Below, in pieces: positions 1-7,704 of a stretch of 64,000 bases of DNA (position 1 is its first letter; each line of letters starts with the position of its first letter). Under the pieces are notes generated by a model. The model did not search any database. It had not been told where the DNA came from and saw nothing but the letters and a program-made list of their open reading frames with translations. The DNA is from Trinickia acidisoli (GTDB lineage Bacteria; Pseudomonadota; Gammaproteobacteria; Burkholderiales; Burkholderiaceae), in assembly GCF_017315725.1 (NCBI RefSeq), contig NZ_JAFLRG010000002.1, positions 1,674,001 to 1,738,000 of the forward strand. The letters run 5' to 3'. The position numbers and the translations under genes are program-made.

Positions 1-374
1 CGATTCGATGAATAAAATTTCCCGGGCGGATCATAAATTAATTCTTCGTGGACGGGTAGCTTGCACTCGGACGCGTCGTCGCGAGCATAGAGCGTCACCG
101 TACCGATCACCTGTCCGCGAACCGAGGCGACGAAGCATTCGCCGGCCTGCGCGCGCTGCCGCGTAACATCCGCACTCTGCGCCACGCACGTGCAATTCAG
201 TCCCATCATGCCGAGCTGCGCAAATGCGCGATGCAGCATCGTCGTCAGCTTCTCGTTTGAATCACGTGTCGGGTCGAAGCGCCGCACGGCCACTCTGCCC
301 GCGCCGCGATCGATATCGTGCTCGGTGGCTCTTCGGCGCTTGCGTATGCGGCACGTGGCACATTGCTTCGACAT
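1..374 (-). CDS. GNAT-like N-acetyltransferase, C-terminus cut by window edge
   Basis: Reading leftwards from the ATG at 374-372 there are 124 uninterrupted codons to the window edge. A GGAGAAG Shine-Dalgarno sequence sits 3 bases before the ATG. After a basic, cysteine-containing N-terminus, the stretch around residues 30-75 (FDPTRDSNEKLTTMLHRAF, then TRQRAQAGECFVA) and the strand pair VASVRGQVIGTVTLY resemble the first helices and beta strands of GNAT acetyltransferases. The acetyl-CoA loop would lie outside the window, so the substrate cannot be judged. The call rests on the fold-like pattern only. Confidence 0.6.
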   Translation of the reverse strand, partial: MSKQCATCRIRKRRRATEHDIDRGAGRVAVRRFDPTRDSNEKLTTMLHRAFAQLGMMGLNCTCVAQSADVTRQRAQAGECFVASVRGQVIGTVTLYARDDASECKLPVHEELIYDPPGKFYSSN

Positions 375-433
375 GACGCTTCTCCAAGGCTTGTCCTTTC
401 CCCGAAGTCTAGTTTCGCGCACTCACCCGAACA

Positions 434-458
434 AGAAAAAATCCCGTAACGATCGGGC
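434..458 (-). terminator. Possible intrinsic terminator after the 526-888 gene
   Basis: On the minus strand CCCG, a 7-base loop and CGGG are followed by ATTTTTTC. The stem is only 4 bp, but the T-run and the position between the stop of the 526-888 gene and the next gene's start fit a rho-independent terminator. Confidence 0.4.
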
Positions 459-525
459 GGTGCGTTGCATAAATCTCATATCGGACGAGCGGTCATTCGA
501 GAAGCCACCCGCCTGCCCGCCTCGC

Positions 526-888
526 TCAATGCGCCAACGTTAGCGGAGAGGGGCGGATAGAGCCGAATTCAGCTTCGGGAAGCACGCTCATGATGAGCGC
601 CATTGCATGATCGACGCGCTGCGCGGCAAGTACGACCTGAAGACTCGCGCAGTCGCGCTTGTTGTCGATGACCGCTGTGTAGATGTCGAGGTCGGGGCCG
701 AGCATTTCATGAAGCGCGCGCCGGACGAAGACCAAATCGCTGCTGGCAACGCGAATCGACATGAGGACCATGTACCCGTCTTTGCTTGCGTCGATCAGCG
801 CGTCATCGCGCTTTCGCGCTCCCGTCGATCGGGATGCATAGCATGCTCGGGTATCGACTGCCGCGGAGCTTCCATTGAACGATCTCAT
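526..888 (-). CDS. Hypothetical protein, 120 aa (possibly starting later)
   Basis: I do not recognise this protein. The first 35 residues are arginine/serine rich and may be untranslated. From about residue 40 the sequence alternates strands and helices: MVLMSIRVASSDL, FVRRALHEMLG, DIYTAVID, SLQVVLAAQRVDHAMALIM. This suggests a small alpha/beta ferredoxin-like (ACT-like) sensing or scaffold domain. The Met at residue 40 or 43 is an alternative start, since no convincing Shine-Dalgarno precedes the first ATG. A terminator-like hairpin follows on the same strand. It could be a regulator subunit, but no partner gene is visible nearby. Confidence 0.45.
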   Translation of the reverse strand: MRSFNGSSAAVDTRACYASRSTGARKRDDALIDASKDGYMVLMSIRVASSDLVFVRRALHEMLGPDLDIYTAVIDNKRDCASLQVVLAAQRVDHAMALIMSVLPEAEFGSIRPSPLTLAH

Positions 889-1055
889 CGTGATTTACGT
901 CCGCCGTTGACCTGAATGGGATTCGTGGTCGTCATCTGTTGGACACGACGTCATTCTATGGATCATCGTGGAAATGCAGTGCAAATATCAAAGCCCGTGA
1001 TGATAAAAAGTTATAAACGCGCTAAAAAGTATCGGCGTAGTGCGTAAAAAAACCA
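889..1055. other. Gene-free AT-rich stretch
   Basis: This stretch is clearly more AT rich than its surroundings, especially 960-1060, with several A-tracts. It probably holds the promoter of the 526-888 gene, although I could not pick convincing -35/-10 hexamers. No open frame here looks coding. Between 1221 and 1341, beyond the neighbouring gene remnant, I also see nothing. Confidence 0.4.
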
Positions 1056-1220
1056 TCAATATTTCGGGCTCTTTTCACTCGCGAGCGCCTCGTGCGGCTG
1101 CACGCGAAACGCTACCTCTATCAGGTTCATGCGATCGGTCACGCGAGCCGGATAGCCTTTCGCGCCGCCGCTGTATCGCATCAGCGCCCCGTGCAAGTCG
1201 CCGTCCGCCGAATTTGTTCG
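1056..1220 (-). pseudogene. Possible 3' remnant of a lytic transglycosylase-like gene
   Basis: On the minus strand a 54-codon open stretch starts directly after an in-frame TGA (1221-1223) and ends at a TGA at 1056-1058. It reads GDLHGALMRYSGGAKGYPAR followed by VTDRMNLIEVAFRVQP. The G-D-L...AL..Y.GG..GYP pattern resembles the last helices of SLT-type transglycosylase domains. There is no start codon or upstream catalytic part, so this would be a decayed gene end. The resemblance is short and may be coincidental. Confidence 0.3.
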
Positions 1221-1341
1221 TCATTCTCATCACCGTCCTGCCGAGGGGTCAGGCACAAACGGTATCCGATCGCGCAGCAAGAATGCTGCAAAATCGCGGC
1301 TCAATCCCGTATAGATCGCGTCACGACGATGCTGTGCCGGT

Positions 1342-2295
1342 CTACCGCAAATGTGTTTTGTAAAACGCGAGCGCCTCTTCGTCGAATGCCTTGTGAAATA
1401 CGACGCGATCGAAGCCCTGCGCGTCGGTGCAGATTCCCGGAACGTCCTTCGTCAGTTGCTCGGTGCAAGGCGCAAGAAATGCGAAATGCGCCGCCCCGGA
1501 TACGACGTGAAGATCGGGCTGATTCGGAAGGATGCGGGCAAGCGCGGGCGTCGTTTCGGGCAGCACGCCGTCGCCGCCGAACTGAGAAGCCCAAAGCTGA
1601 ATCGGCGCTTCCACTTTTTGCACGCTCTTCTTGGTCGGGAATTCGTCGAGTGGGTCAGCAAGTACGTAGGCTTTGATACGCGGATCGTGAGTCAATGGTT
1701 CGCGCGGAATCTTCTTGTGCCGCAATTCCACGCAAATCGGCAGCGTCGGATCCGGGCACGGAACATTCGCATGGAGGAAATCGGGGTTGCCGCCGGCCAA
1801 CACGAGGCCCGTATAGCCACCGCGCGAAAAGCCGAAAAAACCTATCCGATTCGGATCGATCTTGTTCGCGTCCGGTGCGGCACTGAGCATATAGTCGATC
1901 GCACGTTTGATGTCGGCCGGGCGCTCGACGAATGACGAGATATCTGCCGCTCGGCTCATATCCGAGAACGTGTCACCGGGATGGTCGATCGCGACCACGA
2001 TGAAACCGGAATCGGCCAGCGTTTCGGCAAGGTCGTGATGGCCGAGCAACGATCCCCCGTGGCCGTGTGAGATCACAATCAAAGGCAACTTCTCTCCGAC
2101 CGTGGGGCAATCCCGCCGCCCACTGAGAACATAAGGTCCAATCGTTATGTTTTGTGCGGTGGCAGCGCACGGAGTCCAGACGGCCGCCTTTATCGCCGGA
2201 CCTTTGGCATCGGCAGGAATTTGCACGAACTTTATCCCTGCTGCTTGTGAAAGCGTTGCATAAAAGCAAAGCAATAGCGCCAACATCGATCTCAT
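1342..2295 (-). CDS. Secreted alpha/beta hydrolase (dienelactone hydrolase/PAF-acetylhydrolase-like)
   Basis: The product has 317 aa. I chose the ATG at 2295 because GGGAGG lies 4-5 bases upstream and the protein then begins with a signal peptide (MRSMLALLLC...LSQAA, cleavage near residue 19). A longer open frame to 2421 lacks these features. The oxyanion region HGHGG is at about 77-81, the nucleophile elbow GFSRGG places the catalytic Ser at 157, and GAAHF gives a candidate catalytic His at 270. Cysteine pairs (43/63, 180/188) are consistent with a periplasmic or secreted enzyme. The fold matches predicted dienelactone-hydrolase-like and platelet-activating-factor-acetylhydrolase-like esterases. 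The substrate is unknown, and the neighbours give no hint. Confidence 0.8.
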   Translation of the reverse strand: MRSMLALLLCFYATLSQAAGIKFVQIPADAKGPAIKAAVWTPCAATAQNITIGPYVLSGRRDCPTVGEKLPLIVISHGHGGSLLGHHDLAETLADSGFIVVAIDHPGDTFSDMSRAADISSFVERPADIKRAIDYMLSAAPDANKIDPNRIGFFGFSRGGYTGLVLAGGNPDFLHANVPCPDPTLPICVELRHKKIPREPLTHDPRIKAYVLADPLDEFPTKKSVQKVEAPIQLWASQFGGDGVLPETTPALARILPNQPDLHVVSGAAHFAFLAPCTEQLTKDVPGICTDAQGFDRVVFHKAFDEEALAFYKTHLR

Positions 2296-2528
2296 GCGGC
2301 CTCCCGTAGTGGTGAAACGGAAGGCCGATTCTATCCGATGCGTCGAAGACACTCGCCTCTCATCTTGACGAAGAGCAAGCGATAGTTCAATGTTCGGACA
2401 AATTGTCTGGCAGGGGATCATCCTGCTCTTCGTATCGTCGGCACGTCTGCTACTTCATCAAGCGCTATCGCGGCAGATTTCGCGCTGAGATACCTACTCG
2501 ATTGTTAGTACACCGCACGGGGGTGGTT

Positions 2529-3776
2529 ATGGCTGGGCATGTCATTCAAGGCTTTTTTCCCAACGGACAGATGGCGCCCTCGTTCGGTGGCCGCAATGGC
2601 ATCGTGCAGATGCGACCGACTAGCGGAGCGGCGCGCGGGCCTCAGCCCCGGGACAGTGTCGCGATCGACCCGGCGCGGCTCGGCCTTGTGCGCGGGGGTG
2701 GGCAGCCCCTGCCGCTTCCTCTGCTCGAGAAAATGCAGTCGGCGTTCCAGGCGGACTTCTCGACGGTGCGCGTTCATATCGGGCCGCAAGCCGAGCGCCT
2801 AGGCGCCATCGCGTTCACCACAGGTAACGACGTTTATTTCGCGCCGGGCCGCTATCAGCCGGATTCAATCCATGGCCAGGAGTTGATCGGGCACGAACTC
2901 ACTCATGTCATTCAGCAGCGCCAAGGCCGCGTTCGCATGCCGATGTCCGGCGTATCGGTGCTGCAGGACGCTGCGTTGGAGGCAGAGGCTGACCGGCTCG
3001 GCGCGCAAGCCGCACGGCATATGCATGCCAATGTGGCGAACGCCGCACCGATATCGCACGCAGAGCGCCACGCTCTGACACCAGATCTCGTCAGTGGTGC
3101 GCACCGGGTTGCCGTGGGCGGTGCGGCCTCGGTCCAGCTTCGAGGAGGGAGCGGCTCCGTATTCGTCATTCAGCGCAAGACCGCGATCAGCTTCAATCCG
3201 GCGGACGACAAGGCGGGTAGCGTAAAAATCGCAGCGGTATCGCACCAACGGGAGTTGCACAACAGCACCCAGCGAACGCTCGCGGCGTATCTGAGCGGTT
3301 ATAACCAACCGCCCTCCGGTCTCATCTGCAACCATCACGTTCCCTACAGCTATATTCGAAGCGAGATCGAACGCATACTCACTAGCAAAACGGATCTCGA
3401 GACCGCCGTTCAATGGATGAACGGACTCGCCCTGCCACAGGCGAAAGTTTTCGATTGGAATAACTGGGGATGGAATTTAACGAGTAACAATACGTTCACA
3501 GTGGGCGCGATGCCAAAGCCGAATATCAAGCCGACCAAAACGGTTGGACTCACGAAGTACTATGCCGAGGCCACCTTGAACACGGAGGTGAACGATCTGA
3601 TATGGAATCTCGCCAACGATCCTCGCAACCTGTTTTACTGGCCAAATTCGACGGGTGATGGCGGCGGTACGCAGGTCGACACGCCGACCGGTACCGGGCC
3701 GATGGGCATCACTCATATCAAGACCCGCTTGAATGATTACGTTGTGAAGCTACGAGGCCTTGGCATCAACGTTTAG
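2529..3776 (+). CDS. DUF4157 (eCIS-core) protein with possible C-terminal HNH-like nuclease toxin domain
   Basis: The product has 415 aa. The ATG at 2529 follows a purine-rich GGGGGTGG; the frame is open further upstream but without a credible start. Residues about 60-160 form a DUF4157 domain, with a zincin-type HELTH motif at 122-126, the typical VIQQ.QGR that follows it, and a later E-A-D helix (LEAEADRLG). DUF4157 is known as a domain of extracellular contractile injection system (eCIS) cargo and polymorphic toxins. Residues about 225-415 are a separate domain with CNHHVPYSYI, several Trp/Asn-rich turns, DPRNLFYWPNSTGDGGG and a late THIKTRL. The His-His-x-Pro and later Asn/His pattern is reminiscent of HNH/Endo VII-fold toxins, but this is inference. 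No eCIS structural genes lie in the window. Confidence 0.7.
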   Translation: MAGHVIQGFFPNGQMAPSFGGRNGIVQMRPTSGAARGPQPRDSVAIDPARLGLVRGGGQPLPLPLLEKMQSAFQADFSTVRVHIGPQAERLGAIAFTTGNDVYFAPGRYQPDSIHGQELIGHELTHVIQQRQGRVRMPMSGVSVLQDAALEAEADRLGAQAARHMHANVANAAPISHAERHALTPDLVSGAHRVAVGGAASVQLRGGSGSVFVIQRKTAISFNPADDKAGSVKIAAVSHQRELHNSTQRTLAAYLSGYNQPPSGLICNHHVPYSYIRSEIERILTSKTDLETAVQWMNGLALPQAKVFDWNNWGWNLTSNNTFTVGAMPKPNIKPTKTVGLTKYYAEATLNTEVNDLIWNLANDPRNLFYWPNSTGDGGGTQVDTPTGTGPMGITHIKTRLNDYVVKLRGLGINV

Positions 3777-3801
3777 CGCTCGATCGCCGGTCGAGCACAT
3801 C

Positions 3802-4515
3802 ATGTACCTCTTTCAAACGCAAGCTAAAGCGCTAGACAACGTAATCCACCGCCCACGATTGTGGGTGGCGCTCATGCTAATGACCGCTTTCACGATTTCG
3901 CATGCGGCAGACGCTGCCACAGCAAAAGCGCCTTGCGGCAATGCTCCACCGGGATCCGTGCTCGACGACAGCGTGCGCGGCGCTATCGGTTCGACCGACC
4001 CCGTCAACGCATGCGTCGACGTGCTTCGCTCGCCGAAGGACGGGCCGCGCCGTCTACGCATCTTCGTAGACGGCAAGCAGGTGCTCTCGAACCACAGCGT
4101 CGCACTGGGGCCAAACGACGGCGGCGTCAATGGAGATCCATTTCAACCGCTCCAAATCAATCATGGCTCTCTGGTCGTACAGAACTCCGGCGGCGGCGGC
4201 CCGTTGACTTGGACCGAGACGTGGCACCTAACGATACGCAATGGTCAATGGATCGTTGCAGGGTGGGACTACGACGCAACGGACACGCATTCCGCGGCAG
4301 ACGACGGCGGCCAATTCGATACGAGCGTCAACGCGTTGACAGGCGAAATCCGTGACAGCTACGACCCGCCCGACGATGACGATACGAATACCAAGCCTTC
4401 GACGCGTCGCATCTGCAAGTTGCCACCCGATTGGCGCAGCCCATCGATCTCGCGCGTAGCGACGATCCGCAATACGAGCTGGCGCTGCGACGCGCAGCTC
4501 GGGAAGCCACTTTGA
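3802..4515 (+). CDS. Secreted hypothetical protein, candidate partner of the DUF4157 protein
   Basis: The product has 237 aa. A hydrophobic segment RLWVALMLMTAFTISHAADA near residues 19-38 looks like a signal peptide with an AxA cleavage site, so the mature protein is probably periplasmic. The start is uncertain: the ATG at 3802 is 25 bases after the previous stop, and one at 3760 overlaps that gene. The mature part has a beta-rich look (GSLVVQNSGGGG...TWTETWHLTIRNGQWIVAGWDY), as in conserved periplasmic proteins of unknown function, then a run of Asp (PPDDDD) and a C-terminus with two cysteines. Its tight position downstream of a toxin-like gene permits an immunity role, but nothing in the sequence proves it. 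Confidence 0.6.
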   Translation: MYLFQTQAKALDNVIHRPRLWVALMLMTAFTISHAADAATAKAPCGNAPPGSVLDDSVRGAIGSTDPVNACVDVLRSPKDGPRRLRIFVDGKQVLSNHSVALGPNDGGVNGDPFQPLQINHGSLVVQNSGGGGPLTWTETWHLTIRNGQWIVAGWDYDATDTHSAADDGGQFDTSVNALTGEIRDSYDPPDDDDTNTKPSTRRICKLPPDWRSPSISRVATIRNTSWRCDAQLGKPL

Positions 4516-4649
4516 ATCGAAGGCCGCCCACAGGTTCAGGGCATCACGCGCAACGGCGTAGTATGTCGTTCAGCAGGAGACGTCATCCCATGCCATAAGC
4601 TTGGGCTGACCATTCGATCAATCGATTCCGTACACGGAGGAGGTGCATC

Positions 4650-5765
4650 ATGCTGGTCGGCGTTCCCAAAGAGATCAAGAACCAGGAATATCGCGTGGGA
4701 CTGACTCCCGCAGGCACACGCGAATTCGTCGGCCGAGGTCACCAGGTACTCGTGCAAAAGGATGCTGGCGCAGGCGTCGGGTTACCCGACGAAGCCTATG
4801 CCGCGGCGGGCGCAACGCTATGCGGCGACGCACAAGAAATCTTCGCGCGAGCCGACATGATCATCAAGGTCAAGGAGCCGCAGGCCGTCGAGCGCACCAT
4901 GCTGCGGCGCGGGCAAATCCTCTATACGTATCTACATCTCGCACCCGATCGCGAACAGTCGATGAGCCTCATCGCATCAGGCGCCGTTTGCATCGCGTAC
5001 GAGACGATTACCGGCCCGGGAGGGGGGCTTCCGCTGCTCGCGCCGATGAGCGAAGTGGCGGGCCGCATGTCGGTTCAAGTGGCCGCCGCGCATCTCGAGA
5101 AGCCGCACGGCGGCATGGGTTTGCTGTTGGCCGGCGTACCCGGTGTCGCGCCTGGACATGTCGTCATCATCGGCGGGGGCATGGTGGGGACGAACGCGCT
5201 GCAAATGGCGGTTGGCATGGGGGCGCGCGTGACGATTCTCGATACGAACGTCGATCGCCTGCGTCAATTGGATCTCATTTTCGGCAATCGCATCATGACG
5301 ATGTTTTCAAGCACGCATGCGATCGAGCGATGTGTCGCGAGCGCCGACGCCGTCATCGGTGCCGTTTTGATTCCGGGGGCGACGGCGCCGAAGCTCGTTA
5401 CGCGCGCCATGATTTCGACGATGAAGAAAGGCGCAGTCGTCGTGGACGTCGCGATCGATCAAGGCGGATGCTTCGAGACGTCCCACGCCACTACGCATGC
5501 CGAGCCAGCCTACGTCGTCGATGGCGTCATTCACTATTGCGTCGCGAACATGCCGGGCGCCGTTGCTCGTACGTCGACCTTCGCATTGACCAATGCCACC
5601 CTCGGGCATGCGATCGCGCTTGCCGGTAAGGGATGGAAGCGTGCGATGGCCGATGATGCGCATCTGCGAGCCGGTCTCAATGTATGCGAGGGGCAGGTGA
5701 CGCATGAAGCCGTGGCGAAGGCGCTCGGGCAACCGTACGTGCGTGCCGGGGATTTGTTGGGGTAA
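4650..5765 (+). CDS. ald: Alanine dehydrogenase
   Basis: The product has 371 aa, the normal length. It catalyses NAD-dependent reversible oxidative deamination of L-alanine to pyruvate and ammonium in the cytoplasm. The N-terminus MLVGVPKEIKNQEYRVGLTP is the family signature, carrying the substrate-binding Arg. K at about 75 sits in IKVKEPQ, and the catalytic His is in YLHLAPD at about 96. The Rossmann motif GGGMVGTNA lies near residue 173 and the C-terminal part is complete. A strong GGAGGAGG Shine-Dalgarno precedes the ATG, and a strong hairpin follows the stop. The gene stands alone, transcribed away from the toxin-like genes. Confidence 0.96.
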   Translation: MLVGVPKEIKNQEYRVGLTPAGTREFVGRGHQVLVQKDAGAGVGLPDEAYAAAGATLCGDAQEIFARADMIIKVKEPQAVERTMLRRGQILYTYLHLAPDREQSMSLIASGAVCIAYETITGPGGGLPLLAPMSEVAGRMSVQVAAAHLEKPHGGMGLLLAGVPGVAPGHVVIIGGGMVGTNALQMAVGMGARVTILDTNVDRLRQLDLIFGNRIMTMFSSTHAIERCVASADAVIGAVLIPGATAPKLVTRAMISTMKKGAVVVDVAIDQGGCFETSHATTHAEPAYVVDGVIHYCVANMPGAVARTSTFALTNATLGHAIALAGKGWKRAMADDAHLRAGLNVCEGQVTHEAVAKALGQPYVRAGDLLG

Positions 5766-5810
5766 CGCACGTTAGCGAGTCACCACGCGAATCGCAAGCA
5801 TATGTATCGG

Positions 5811-5984
5811 CTAAACGCGGGCTTTGTGCGGAGGCCCGCGTTTCCGAGTGAGGACTTCGTAGACTCTGTTCAGATTACCAAGGTACGGCTGCATATCGCT
5901 GGCCGACAAACCGGCCTGCTCCATACGAAACTTGATCGCTTCAATCGGATCGGGCAGACAATGAGCCTGATCGGCGATGCAACG
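5811..5984 (-). pseudogene. Remnant of a HigA-type antitoxin gene
   Basis: The minus-strand reading PDPIEAIKFRMEQAGLSASD, then MQPYLGNLNRVYEVLTRKR, is the characteristic helix-turn-helix entry of HigA-family (COG5499) antitoxins. After RKR the family sequence continues with PLTLAMIRKLH, but here it changes to GPPHKARV and a stop, inside the ald terminator hairpin. The upstream 40-50 residues do not resemble the usual N-terminal region, and no higB toxin is present. I read this as a decayed fragment of a lost toxin-antitoxin module rather than a functional gene. Confidence 0.6.
5813..5843 (+). terminator. Strong hairpin terminator downstream of ald
   Basis: A perfect 10-bp inverted repeat (AAACGCGGGC, 11-base loop, GCCCGCGTTT) lies 47 bases after the ald stop. 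The arm composition gives A:U pairs at the base and a UUU end. It also forms the truncated end of the antitoxin remnant on the other strand. Confidence 0.6.
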
Positions 5985-6069
5985 CAGTATGCCTCGCCGG
6001 CGCGTCACAGTACCCGCAAAATGCGGATACCCTTTTATACTAAGCGCCCGACATCGCTCAAACAGCGCC

Positions 6070-6270
6070 GTGCCCAAAGCTTCCCCTCGGGGCCCCTCTC
6101 TCGACGATCCTCGCCCAACGCCGCCGAAACGGCCGACGCAAGACGATTGCTGCCACAGCGGCTGCTCGCCTTGCGTATTCGAGCTCTATGAAGAAGCACT
6201 CGACAGATACGAGGCATCGCTCGCCGCATGGGAAGCGCGTCAAGCAAAGCGCAAGGCGCATCGCCGATAG
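6070..6270 (+). CDS. Small oxidoreductase-like domain protein
   Basis: The product has 66 aa from the GTG at 6070; the open frame reaches 5977, but the extra part lies over the antitoxin remnant. The core PPKRPTQDDCCHSGCSPCVF then ELYEEALDRYEASLAAWEAR matches the oxidoreductase-like domain (Pfam Oxidored-like) found as tiny stand-alone bacterial proteins and at the N-terminus of some eukaryotic reductases. The four-cysteine cluster DCCxSGCxPC could bind metal. The charged helix and the basic end (KRKAHRR) are typical. Its biochemical function is unknown. It lies 15 bases before the next gene and may be co-transcribed with it. Confidence 0.75.
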   Translation: MPKASPRGPSLDDPRPTPPKRPTQDDCCHSGCSPCVFELYEEALDRYEASLAAWEARQAKRKAHRR

Positions 6271-6285
6271 GCCGAGAACCCGAAC

Positions 6286-6669
6286 ATGCCCTCCACCGTC
6301 CGCAATTCACTCGCCTGGATCTTCGAAGCATTCGAGCGTGATCCGACCTTCGTTCGCAAACGTATTTTCGGCACGGATGCGGCCTACATCGACGGGCTCC
6401 TATGTATTGCGGCCGGCGATCGCGAGGAGCCTTGGAACGGCATGCTGGTCGGCACGTCACAAGACCATCATGCGACGCTCGTCGAGGAGATGCCGTCGCT
6501 GCGGCCGCATCCGGTGCTCGGTAAGTGGCTGTACGTTTCGCAAAGCGATCCTGCGTTCGAAACGATCGTTGAGCAGGTCACCTCGCTCGTGCTGGCGCGA
6601 GATCCTCGTATCGGCGTCGAGCCGAAACCGAAACGCAGGCGCAAAACCACGCTTCCGAATGGCGTCTGA
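6286..6669 (+). CDS. Conserved hypothetical protein, TfoX/YjbR-like fold
   Basis: The product has 127 aa. The motif order FVRKRIFGTDAAYIDGLLCI, then GMLVGTSQDHHATLVEE and RPHPVLGKWLYVSQ, then DPRIGVEP resembles proteins of the TfoX N-terminal/MmcQ-YjbR group, in which a small alpha/beta domain ends in a lysine/arginine-rich tail, here KPKRRRK. No catalytic residues are recognisable. It follows the small cysteine protein by 15 bases, suggesting an operon. The role is unknown; DNA or nucleotide binding is only a guess from the fold family and the basic tail. Confidence 0.7.
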   Translation: MPSTVRNSLAWIFEAFERDPTFVRKRIFGTDAAYIDGLLCIAAGDREEPWNGMLVGTSQDHHATLVEEMPSLRPHPVLGKWLYVSQSDPAFETIVEQVTSLVLARDPRIGVEPKPKRRRKTTLPNGV

Positions 6670-6788
6670 CGCTATCCACCAACGCGCTGCTCATACGTGC
6701 TCTCTTGGGTGCGTAGCGCCATGTTATCGCGGGCGCGCTGGACCTCGTGGGGGCACCAAGGCTTCCGCGTCCGCACCTGGATATTGCC

Positions 6789-6817
6789 TTGAAGGAAACA
6801 ATGAAATGCACTATAAA
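6789..6817 (+). promoter_or_regulatory. Sigma70-like promoter ahead of the truncated solute-binding gene
   Basis: TTGAAG at 6789-6794 and TATAAA at 6812-6817 are separated by exactly 17 bases. The -10 element lies inside the left arm of the inverted repeat at 6807-6855, so an operator-bound protein would occlude it. Confidence 0.55.
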
Positions 6818-6855
6818 GTGAGCAAAACTCCATAAAATGCTCCATTTATAGCGCA
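6807..6855 (+). promoter_or_regulatory. Interrupted inverted repeat, probable operator
   Basis: TGCACTATAAA (6807-6817) pairs with TTTATAGCGCA (6845-6855) with one mismatch, and inside it GAGCA (6820-6824) pairs with TGCTC (6838-6842). The symmetric element overlaps the -10 box and ends at the ATG of a 19-codon frame (6855-6914). It could be an operator or a 5' UTR stem-loop. Confidence 0.5.
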
Positions 6856-6901
6856 TGAAGCTTTCGACCTCATACTCGTTCCAGACTGAGGACGCCCTTC
6901 G

Positions 6902-7642
6902 GGCGATCGGCTAATCGATCCCTCCGTCATTACCGCATTCACGCCCACCGGCAAGCTGCGGGCGTCGATCAATCTCGGCAATCCGATTCTCGTCAATCGC
7001 CATCCCGAGACCGGCGAGCCGGTCGGCGTCTCGATCGATCTTGCCCACGCGTTCGCGAAACGGCTCGGCGTCGAACTGGAGCTCGTGATCTTCGATACGG
7101 CGGGCAAGTCGGTTCAAGCCGTGAGCGAGGAGCGCGCCGATTTCGGTTTCTTCGCCATCGATCCGCTGCGCGGTGAAAAGATTGCGTTCACGGCGCCCTA
7201 CGTCTTGATCGAGGGCTTTTATCTCGTGCGCGACGACTCGCCGATCAAAACGAACGAAGAGGTCGATCAATCGCACAATCGAGTTACCGTCGGCAAGGGC
7301 AGCGCTTACGACCTCTTTCTGACACGAGAACTGAAAGCGGCGCAGATCGTTCGCGCACCTTCGTCGCCGGCGGTCGTGCAAACGTTCCTCGAGCAAGATC
7401 TCGAAGTGGCGGCAGGCGTGAAGCAACAGCTCGAAATCGATGCGCAAAAAACCACCGGGCTGCGCTTGCTCGGCGAGCGCTTCATGGTGATTCGGCAAGC
7501 GATGGGCACGCCGAAGCGCCGCGGTAACGCCGCGGCGGCAGCGCTCGATGCGTTCGTCGAAGAGATGAAGGCGTCGGGCTTCGTGACCGAGGCGCTGCGC
7601 CGGCATGGGATCGCCGGAGCTTCGGTGGCGCCGAAGGGCTAA
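6902..7642 (+). pseudogene. Family 3 extracellular solute-binding protein lacking a start codon
   Basis: The frame is open from a TGA at 6887-6889 to the stop at 7642. It encodes a solute-binding protein of amino-acid ABC transporters: TAFTPTGKLRASINLGNP at the N-terminus, VGVSIDLAHAFAKRLGVELE, ADFGFFAIDPLRGEKIAFTA, then VGKGSAYDLFLTR and the closing helix FVEEMKASGFVTEALRRHGI. Between the stop and the conserved N-terminus there is no ATG, GTG or TTG. The first GTG (7085) would remove about 55 conserved residues. No signal peptide is seen, although some family members lack one. The 5' end appears replaced by unrelated DNA carrying a promoter, so the gene is broken or uses a non-standard start. 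Confidence 0.65.
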
Positions 7643-7704
7643 CCTTGCACGTTGTGTCGAGCGCGCCTCAAGTTCGGCAACGCCGATCACCTGTCGCGCA
7701 AAAA

